Part shown: piece by piece, positions 1 through 7,750 of the stretch
Layout: each line of letters starts with the position of its first letter
How positions within the stretch are numbered: the stretch's first letter is position 1
DNA from: Archangium gephyra
GTDB lineage: Bacteria > Myxococcota > Myxococcia > Myxococcales > Myxococcaceae
Length of the DNA stretch: 7,750 bases
Reading direction: 5' to 3'
Assembly: GCA_003243425.1 (NCBI GenBank)
Contig: QFQP01000077.1
Span: 1-7,750 of the forward strand
The notes under the pieces: generated by a model
Seen by the model: only the letters and a program-made list of their open reading frames with translations
The model's database searches: none
What the model was told of the DNA's origin: nothing
Translations under genes and position numbers: made by a program

Positions 1-30
1 GGTGCTGCGTCTCCGGCGCTCACTCAGGAT

Positions 31-78
31 GGGGAAGTGTAATTGTCGCTACCGGGGAGATGTAATTGTCGCCGGGCA
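31..78. mobile_element. Probable terminal region of an IS21-like insertion sequence (partial)
   Basis: Two 20-base direct repeats sit at 31-50 and 54-73, with a 23-base period. They match at 17 of 20 positions and share the core tgtaattgtcgc behind a gggga lead. Multiple short terminal repeats with a GGGGA-type lead are typical of IS21-family ends just downstream of istB; that comparison is from memory. The body of the element would lie left of the window. A short open frame entering from the left edge and stopping at TAA 40-42 could be the last codons of its transposition gene, but 13 residues are too few to identify. Family members end in CA, so the outer boundary may be near 77-78; no target duplication can be confirmed with one end visible. 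Confidence 0.45.
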
Positions 79-97
79 CGCCGGGCACGCGGGGCAC
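71..97. repeat. Three tandem copies of a 9-base unit
   Basis: The unit gccgggcac occurs at 71-79 and 80-88, and again with one change (gcggggcac) at 89-97. The array begins inside the second IS-like repeat and runs into the truncated gene to its right, so it straddles the proposed element boundary. In the remnant's frame it reads as repeated Pro/Arg-Gly-Thr. Confidence 0.7.
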
Positions 98-266
98 CAG
101 CTTCCGGCGAATCCACGCGGCTCTGCACCTGCTGGCCGCAGCGGTGGAGTTGGCGACGCCGGAGTCCGAAGGGTGGATCGCCCAGATGGTTGCGCCGAGC
201 GCGGACGACGCGGGCTGGGTGTACCTCCGCATGACCCGCTCCGTACCAACCGTTCTCCAAGCCTAA
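74..266 (+). pseudogene. 3' remnant of an unrecognised gene, 5' end lost at the IS-like boundary
   Basis: The frame ending at TAA 264-266 is open back to a stop at 63-65 that lies inside the IS-like repeat. It has no ATG until 183-185. Third codon positions are almost all G or C (runs such as CTG CAC CTG CTG GCC GCA GCG GTG GAG), as in the real genes of this window, so it looks like genuine coding sequence rather than chance. The product tail holds an alanine/leucine-rich helix-like stretch (HAALHLLAAAVELA) followed by a Trp-containing segment (EGWIAQMV, AGWVYLRMTRSV). I recognise no family. The simplest reading is a gene cut by the insertion, leaving about 60 C-terminal codons. It could also be a chance open frame. 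Its strand is opposite to the metal operon and it converges on it. Confidence 0.4.
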
Positions 267-466
267 GTCTGGCCACCTCAACCGGAATCGCACCGTCCAT
301 CTTCATCGGCCCCTCCGCGAATCAGCGGGTTGTGCGCGTCGTACCTGGACGGCTCTTCGCGTTCGCGCCGTCCAGTCTTGAATGGGTCCCAACACGCTCC
401 TTGCTTCTCTGTCCGACCGTTCTCACGAAGGGCAGCAAGCATTCAGCTCATCGTCCTCTATCAGGA
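267..466. other. Non-coding gap between the gene remnant and the methyltransferase
   Basis: No convincing coding sequence lies here on either strand. Frames that cross it lack the third-position G/C bias of the neighbours, and base composition is more mixed. Apart from the hairpin at 345-375, I see only a weak 6-base inverted repeat (cttgct 400-405, agcaag 434-439). The gap lies between converging reading directions, so a transcription stop would be expected here. Confidence 0.6.
345..375. terminator. Hairpin, possible transcription stop without a T tract
   Basis: ctggacggc (345-353) is perfectly complementary to gccgtccag (367-375), giving a 9-bp GC-rich stem with a 13-base loop. It lies about 90 bases past the methyltransferase stop codon, between that gene and the converging plus-strand remnant. 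Neither side carries a run of T, so it is not a classical factor-independent terminator. A bidirectional stop or RNA 3'-end stabiliser is an inference from position. Confidence 0.35.
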
Positions 467-1087
467 TCATCCGAAGGTGCCCTCGACGTAGCCGATGGGG
501 ATGAGCCCCGGCAGCGTTTCGATTCGGGTCACGCGGATACCAGCATCTTCCACTGCTTGTCGCAGCGACGTAGCAGTGAAGCGCCGATGCCCTGGGAACC
601 CGGTCAGGGCGAGAGCGCGCGACACCACCCATGAGAGCGCCGTTTCGTCGTGGCAGTACGTCGGAACGATGATGCGCCCGCCTCGCCTGACCACGCGGCA
701 GAGGGCAGCCAGTGCTCCCGGCAAGTCCGGCACGAGGTGCAGGACGTTCGCTGCGACGACCGCGTCAAACGACTCGTCGTCGAAGCGAAGCGCGTAGAGG
801 TCGGCCTGCTCGCAACGCACGTTGGCTATCCGCGCATTCCGCACTCGCTGCTCGAGTGTGGCGACCATCGCCGCTGAGTAGTCGGTGGCGATGACCTCCG
901 CTGCGCCATTCGCCAGCGCAGGTGTCACGAGACCAGTGCCGGCCGCCACTTCGAGGACGCGCCCAAGACCGCGAGTTCCCTCCCCAGCAAGCTCGACCAT
1001 TCGGGGGATCGGCCTTCCCAGAAACGACATCGAGCGGTCGTAGTGCTTTGCGTGCTTGTCCCAATAGCTCCGGTCGCGGTCGCTCAA
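467..1087 (-). CDS. Class I SAM-dependent methyltransferase of a metal-resistance operon
   Basis: The 206-residue product is a small single-domain Rossmann-fold methyltransferase, complete for its type. Motif I is LEVAAGTG at about 45-52. The acidic residue that would hold the SAM ribose is D69 (ATDYS). The post-I/II region FDAVVAANVLHLVPD spans 107-121, and the RRGGRII turn 134-140. A Cys-His pair at 145-146 (TYCHDE) sits where substrate-side residues often lie. The N-terminal YWDKHAKHYDRSM is the usual pre-motif-I segment of this group. The start is TTG at 1085-1087: it overlaps the upstream ATPase stop as TTGA, has GGGAG 7 bases upstream, and keeps the N-terminal segment. An ATG at 1030 would remove it. 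Last gene of the operon and translationally coupled to an ATPase. The substrate is unknown; lipid, small molecule or metal(loid) are all possible. No signal peptide or membrane segment is seen, so it is cytoplasmic. Confidence 0.9.
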   Translation of the reverse strand: MSDRDRSYWDKHAKHYDRSMSFLGRPIPRMVELAGEGTRGLGRVLEVAAGTGLVTPALANGAAEVIATDYSAAMVATLEQRVRNARIANVRCEQADLYALRFDDESFDAVVAANVLHLVPDLPGALAALCRVVRRGGRIIVPTYCHDETALSWVVSRALALTGFPGHRRFTATSLRQAVEDAGIRVTRIETLPGLIPIGYVEGTFG

Positions 1088-3213
1088 GCCGTTGCTCCCA
1101 TGGTGGCGGGCACGCGCAGCATCCTGAGTCCGCTGCCGATGACAATGAACTCGCTGACCTCATGCACCAAGACGGCGACAGGAAGGCTGAAAACACCAGC
1201 AACTGCACCAATGGCAAGGGTGCCGATCACGAGAATGGAGAGCGCGAGGTTCTGACGAACGACCCTCTGGGTACGTTGGGCGAGGGCGAGCGCGAAGGCG
1301 AGGCGACGGAGGTCATCACCCATCAACGCAACGTCGGCTGTCTCGAGCGCGACGTCAGTTCCAACTGCACCCATCGCGATTCCGACTGTTGCCTGCGCGA
1401 GCGCTGGCGCGTCATTCACCCCATCGCCAACCATCGCGACGGGCGCCTTCTCGGCGAGCGTGCGGATCTCAACGAGCTTGTCCTCGGGCTTCAGCGCTCC
1501 CAGAAACCGCTTGATGCCGAGCGTCGCGGCCACACGTTCGACAGCGATCCGCTGGTCGCCGGAGAGGACAATGAGTTCCACCCCGCGCGCGCGCAGCAGG
1601 CGGACGGCCTCCGAGGCCTCTTCGCGCACGGCATCTTGCACGGCCACCACGCACCAGATGCTCGATGAGGTCCCCGCGACGATGACTGTCTTCCCGGCTG
1701 CCTCGAGGCGCCGGACCTCTGCCGTCACTTCCGCGCCGTTTTCGGCACTGCCCTCGAAGAGGGCAATCCGACCGACCTGGACCTCCACTCCGTCGATGGT
1801 CGCGACGACACCGGCGCCCGGAAGTGCACGGACGGCGGTCGCCTCACCGAGCGGGATGTTGTGGGCGCGAGCGTGCGCCACAATGGCTCGTGCCACGGGG
1901 TGCTCACTTCGCGATTCGATTGTCGCGAGGCGCGAGAGGGTCTCGCTCTCGGCATGAGGACTCGAGTTCAGCCGAACAAAGTCGGTCACGACGGGCTCTC
2001 CACGCGTGAGGGTTCCGGTTTTGTCCAACGCGACGGTTCGAACCGTGGCAAGCCGCTCCAAGATCACGCCTCCCTTGATGAGGACCCCATGGCGGGCCCC
2101 GGTCCCGAGGGCGGCGACCAGAGTGATGGGCACCGAAATCACAAGCGCACACGGCGCGGCCGCCACGATGAACACGACCGCGCGGTGCAGCGCACCCGAC
2201 CAGGAGAAGTCGAATGCGAACACCAGCACGGCGGCGATGAGGATGCCGCCGAGGAGCACGGCGGGGCTGTAGCGCGCACCGAAGCGTTCGATGAAACGCT
2301 GGCTCTCGCCCTTCTTCTCCTGCGCCTCCTCCACGAGGTGGATGATCTTCGCGACAGTGTTCTCGCGAAACGTCTTCGTCGCCCGCACTTCGATCACGCC
2401 TTCGGCGTTGATGGTGCCTGCGAACACCTCGTCGCCCGTGGCCTTCTTCACCGGAGCACTCTCGCCAGTGACGGGGGCTTGGTTCATCGACGTCTCCCCG
2501 CGCAGCACTTCGCCGTCAGTCGCAACTGATTCACCAGGGCGGACAATGAAGACGTCTCCGATGCCGAGGCCCTCGATGGGGATTTCCATGTCGACACCGT
2601 CGCGCCGTACGAGCGCGACTTTTGGAACGAGCTTCATCAGTGCGCGCACGGCGGCGCGAGTCTTCTGCTCAGTGAATCCCTCTGCGGCCTCACTGATCGA
2701 GTACAGGAACACCAGCATCGCCGCCTCGAGGGGTTCGCCGAGCGCCGCCGCGCCAATGGCCGCAGCGGACATCAAGACTTCGATTCCGAAGACCCGCTTG
2801 CCGATGAGCTTCTGGATGCCCTCGCGTGCGAAGAAGTACCCGCCGACCAGAATGGCGAGCCCAAACGCAACGAGGCTTGGCCAACTGCTGGGCAGCGCCC
2901 GAGTGAGAACCCAGCCGACTGCCAGGAGCAGCCCGGAAGCGATGGAGGTGAGGACCTTCGGGGTCCATAGGCCAGGCGCTTCGCGGTCAGCGTCTCGGGC
3001 GACAGGGAAGCCGAGCGAGGCGAGTTCGCCCTCGAGTGCCTCGCGCGAGGTCTTCGACGGCACAAACGTCAGGGAGACTTTGCCCGCCTTCGGGAAGGTA
3101 CGAACCTCGATGACGCCGTGGTGACCACGCAGGCCAGCCTCGATCTTCGCGGCCTCGTCCTCGCAGTCGAGGTGTTGAACTCGTACCTCAAAGCGTATGG
3201 GTGCCTCGCTCAT
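1084..3213 (-). CDS. Heavy-metal P-type (P1B) ATPase with APC and HEVSE motifs
   Basis: The 709-residue protein is a complete inner-membrane pump driven by ATP, expected to export a divalent soft metal to the periplasm. An N-terminal HMA-like fold (about 5-72) has a single Cys, in LDCEDE (15-20), instead of CxxC. Paired hydrophobic helices follow at about 86-128 and 143-176. The actuator motif TGES is at 249-252. TM6 carries APC (353-355) where CPC is usual. The phosphorylated Asp is D397 in DKTGT. The nucleotide-domain HP is at 438-439 (SEHP), and the hinge GDGVNDAP at 596-603. The last helices hold HEVSEFIV (684-691). All catalytic residues are present, so it should be active. Loss of the first Cys in TM6 and the His-Glu pair in TM8 make Zn/Cd/Co-like substrates likelier than Cu, but specificity is not settled. 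The ATG start has GGAGG 6 bases upstream. The gene lies 29 bp after the preceding ATPase gene and overlaps the methyltransferase by 4 bp. Confidence 0.95.
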   Translation of the reverse strand: MSEAPIRFEVRVQHLDCEDEAAKIEAGLRGHHGVIEVRTFPKAGKVSLTFVPSKTSREALEGELASLGFPVARDADREAPGLWTPKVLTSIASGLLLAVGWVLTRALPSSWPSLVAFGLAILVGGYFFAREGIQKLIGKRVFGIEVLMSAAAIGAAALGEPLEAAMLVFLYSISEAAEGFTEQKTRAAVRALMKLVPKVALVRRDGVDMEIPIEGLGIGDVFIVRPGESVATDGEVLRGETSMNQAPVTGESAPVKKATGDEVFAGTINAEGVIEVRATKTFRENTVAKIIHLVEEAQEKKGESQRFIERFGARYSPAVLLGGILIAAVLVFAFDFSWSGALHRAVVFIVAAAPCALVISVPITLVAALGTGARHGVLIKGGVILERLATVRTVALDKTGTLTRGEPVVTDFVRLNSSPHAESETLSRLATIESRSEHPVARAIVAHARAHNIPLGEATAVRALPGAGVVATIDGVEVQVGRIALFEGSAENGAEVTAEVRRLEAAGKTVIVAGTSSSIWCVVAVQDAVREEASEAVRLLRARGVELIVLSGDQRIAVERVAATLGIKRFLGALKPEDKLVEIRTLAEKAPVAMVGDGVNDAPALAQATVGIAMGAVGTDVALETADVALMGDDLRRLAFALALAQRTQRVVRQNLALSILVIGTLAIGAVAGVFSLPVAVLVHEVSEFIVIGSGLRMLRVPATMGATA
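1095..1099 (-). promoter_or_regulatory. Ribosome binding site that supports the TTG start of the methyltransferase
   Basis: On the minus strand GGGAG lies 7 bases before TTG 1087-1085, inside the last codons of the upstream ATPase gene. It favours this rare start over the internal ATG at 1030. Confidence 0.6.
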
Positions 3214-3219
3214 CGCCTA

Positions 3220-3224
3220 CCTCC
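3220..3224 (-). promoter_or_regulatory. Strong ribosome binding site of the 709-residue ATPase
   Basis: GGAGG lies on the minus strand 6 bases before ATG 3213-3211, within the 29-bp gap after the upstream ATPase gene. That gap shows no promoter or operator of its own. Confidence 0.7.
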
Positions 3225-3242
3225 CCGTGGGTGGTGGTCCGC

Positions 3243-5704
3243 TTAGTTAGTTAGTGTCGGCCACGTGGCTGCTCGTCGATGCTCATATGCGAGAAGCCTC
3301 AGAGCGTTTGCGACCACGAGCAGGGTCGAGCCCTCGTGGAGGGCGACCGCGACTCCAATTTTGGCGAAGCCGAAGATGGTCGCGGGGATGAGGAACGCCA
3401 CCATGCCGAGGCTGGCCCAGAGATTCTGACGAATGATGTTCCGCGCTGCGCGACTGAGCCCGACCGCGAAGGGCAACGCGCGGAGGTCGTCCGCCATCAG
3501 CGCGACATCGGCGGTCTCTAGCGCGACATCAGAGCCGCCTGCACCCATGGCGATGCCGACGGTCGCGTTGGCCATCGCAGGGGCGTCATTCACGCCGTCG
3601 CCCACCATCGCGACCTTGCTCTGGGACCGTGCCAGCTCCGCGATGGCCGCGACCTTCTGCTCCGGAAGCAGGTCGCCACGGGCGGTTCGAATACCGACAT
3701 GCTTCGCGACGGCGTCGGCCACGCGCTGGTTGTCACCGGTCAACATGATGGTCTGCTCGATGCCGAGGGCGTGCAGTTGCGCCACGACTGCAGCTGCACT
3801 CTCGCGTGGGGTATCCATCACGCCGAGCACCCCGAGGAAGCGTTGCCCCGAACGGACCACCATGACCGTGCGCCCATCGCCCTGCAGCTTGCTCACGGCG
3901 GCAGTCACGCTCTGAGGGAGAACGCCGTCGCGAGTGAAGAGACCGGGCTTGCCGATAGACACCTCCGCGCCAGCGACGGTGGCGCGCACCCCGTAGCCGA
4001 CGACAGCCTCGACGCTCGACGCCTCGAACGTCGGCAAGGGGGAGCGCCATGTGCGCGCGCCCTCCACAATCGCGCTCGCGAGTGGATGGTCGGACTGCTT
4101 CTCGACACAGACTGCGACCGCGAGCAGTTCCTCCTCGGAAGCGCCATCGACCGCGACGACGTCGGTGAGTCGCGGCTTTCCTTCCGTGAGCGTTCCCGTC
4201 TTGTCGAACGCAATCGCGCGAACGAGCCCGAGCGACTCGAGATGGGAGCCGCCCTTGACGAGCACGCCAGCACGCGCCGCACGAGCGACACCCGCCAGGA
4301 CCGCGCTCGGTGTCGCGATGGCGAGCGCGCACGGGCTCGCGGCGACGAGTACAGCCATGGCACGGTAGAAACTCTGCGAGAAGGGCTCGTCGACGACGAC
4401 CCAGGCGAAGAGAAGGGCACCGACGCCAACAAGGATGATGGGCACGAAGACCCGCTCGAAGCGCTCGGTGAACTGCTGCGTGGGCGACTTCTGGGTCTCG
4501 GCTTCGGCGACCATCTTCACGACCCGCGCGAGCGTGCTGTCGCTGGCGGCCTTCGTCACCACAGCGGTGAGCGCGGACGTCCCGTTGATGGTGCCAGCGA
4601 ACAGGCGGTGCTCAGCACTGAGCGATTCGGGAGCGGCGAACGCGGCGCCAAGGTCGGCGACAGCTCTCTTATCGACGGGGACGCTCTCGCCCGTGATGGG
4701 CGCCTGATTCACGCTGCTCGAGCCCGCGCAGACGAACCCGTCGGCGGGGATGCGCGTGTTGGGCTTTACCAGGATGCGGTCTCCAACGACGAGCTCGGCC
4801 ACTGCCACCTCCTCCTCGCGACCGGCGTCGTCGATGCGCAGCGCCCTGTCCGGGACGAGCTTCGCCAGGGCGCCGATGGCGTTCCTCGCCCGACGCATCG
4901 CGTAGCCCTCGAGCCCGTGTCCCAGAGTGAAGAGGAAGAGCAGGAGAGCGCCTTCGAACCACTCTCCGAGGATGGCTGCACCCACGGCGGCGAGCAGCAT
5001 GAGGAAGTCGATCTCGAACTTGCGCGCCCGGAGGGCGACGATGGCTTCCCTGAAGGTGAACCAGGACCCGAGGGCGTACGCGAGCACGAAGAGCGTGGTG
5101 GTGACGACCGCTGCCACACCGGCCCTCTCAAGGCTCCAGCCAATGGCAGTCAGCGCGCCACAAGCAAGGCTGAAGACGAGCTCCGTCCGCTCTCCGAAGG
5201 GGCCGCCGTGCTCGTGCTCGTGGTCGTCGTGCTCCGTCGCCGCCGCCGCGGGCGCCGCCGACTCGGTGTACGAGGCGATGCCGGCCTTCGACGCAACACC
5301 GAGGAGCGTCTCGCGATTCGTCTTCGTCGGGTCGAACTCGACGAAGAGGCGCCGGGAGCCAAAGGCGACTGAGGCGTGGAGCACCCCCGGCTGACGAACA
5401 AGCAGCCCCTCGACGAGTCGGGCCTGTCGCTCGTGGCGCAACCCGACGGCCGGGGTCGAGAGGTGCGCATAGCGCCCCCTCAGCGCCGCGCCGGCGGCCT
5501 CGACGAGCGACTCGAGGTCGCTGAGTCGCACCGAAGACGGCTCGTAGTGAAGGCAGAGCTTTGGGTGGGTGGCGTCATCGACGTCGATGTGCGCGGACTT
5601 CACGCCGGGAAGCCCAGAGACGGAAGCGAGCAGGCGCTTCGTGCACGCCGCACATTGGGCGGCGTCGCTTGGCAAGACGACGTCCAACTCGACCTTTCGC
5701 TTGC

Positions 5705-5708
<4 letters not shown>
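3243..5708 (-). CDS. Heavy-metal P-type (P1B) ATPase with CxxC domain, His-rich linker, SPC and HEGST motifs
   Basis: The 821-residue inner-membrane pump is expected to export divalent metal ions to the periplasm. An N-terminal HMA domain (about 5-75) has the metal-binding pair C19-A-A-C22. A second HMA-like fold (about 90-145) lacks cysteines. Next comes an acidic His-rich stretch (EHDDHEHEHGG, 159-169) just before the first helix near 176. Core motifs are TGES 339-342, SPC 458-460 in TM6, DKTGT 502-506 with phosphorylated D502, HP 541-542, GDGVNDAP 703-710, and HEGST 791-795 in TM8. SPC with HEGGT-like motifs marks the P1B-4 (CoaT/CtpD-like) group, known for Co, Zn, Cd or Fe, whose members usually lack the long N-terminal part seen here. 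The start at 5708 forms ATGA with the upstream stop and has AGGAG 5 bases upstream. A GTG at 5765 would add 19 residues inside czcA and is rejected. Exact substrate unknown. Confidence 0.95.

Positions 5709-7750
<2,042 letters not shown>

Noticed and set aside
423..632. Minus-strand frame of 69 codons overlapping the methyltransferase 3' end
   Set aside because: It is another frame of the methyltransferase gene, and the short tail beyond its stop is too small to support as a gene.
2..634. Plus-strand open frame of 210 codons from the left edge into the methyltransferase
   Set aside because: It crosses the IS-like repeats and the non-coding gap and ends antisense to a real gene. It lacks consistent third-position bias and shows no domain.
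922..1668. Plus-strand open frame of 248 codons across the methyltransferase/ATPase junction
   Set aside because: It covers two well-supported minus-strand genes and has no recognisable domain; an antisense shadow.
3240..3250. ttag repeated at the end of the 821-residue ATPase gene
   Set aside because: Only about two and a half 4-base units around the stop codon; too short to treat as a repeat or regulatory site.
3699..5372. Long plus-strand open frame (557 codons) antisense to the 821-residue ATPase
   Set aside because: It mirrors the codon bias of the real gene on the other strand. Its product is Asp/Arg/Glu-rich low-complexity sequence with no domain, and the ATPase motifs opposite are unmistakable.

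Overview
The window comes from a GC-rich bacterium whose codons strongly prefer G or C in the third position. The style would suit a proteobacterium or a myxobacterium, but nothing here fixes the taxon. Nearly all of it (467 to the right edge) is one minus-strand block of heavy-metal export genes, read from right to left.

In transcription order the block holds four genes. First is the C-terminal two thirds of a CzcA-type RND metal/proton antiporter (5705 to the right edge, 5' end missing or damaged). Second is an 821-residue P-type metal ATPase with an N-terminal CxxC domain and a His-rich linker (3243-5708). Third is a 709-residue P-type metal ATPase of a different subtype (1084-3213). Last is a 206-residue class I SAM-dependent methyltransferase (467-1087). 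The junctions are ATGA overlap, 29-bp gap, TTGA overlap, so the four genes are almost certainly one translationally coupled operon. No promoter, metal-responsive regulator, CzcB or CzcC lies inside the window; these would be expected to the right if the locus is intact.

The likely division of labour, inferred from family knowledge, is as follows. The two ATPases pump soft divalent cations (Zn, Cd, Co or similar) from cytoplasm to periplasm. The RND pump, with its missing periplasmic and outer-membrane partners, moves them out of the cell. The role of the methyltransferase is unknown. The two ATPases are not duplicates: their transmembrane metal-site motifs differ (APC with HEVSE versus SPC with HEGST), and both depart from the usual CPC of Cu, Zn and Cd pumps.

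The left 466 bases hold no intact gene. Positions 31-73 carry two 20-base direct repeats resembling the terminal repeats of an IS21-family element that would lie mostly to the left. Next to it is the 3' remnant of a plus-strand gene (about 74-266), which has no start codon and seems to have been cut by the insertion. A 200-base stretch with one 9-bp hairpin then separates this remnant from the end of the metal operon. At the right edge the czcA reading frame also loses its family resemblance abruptly, so both edges look disturbed.
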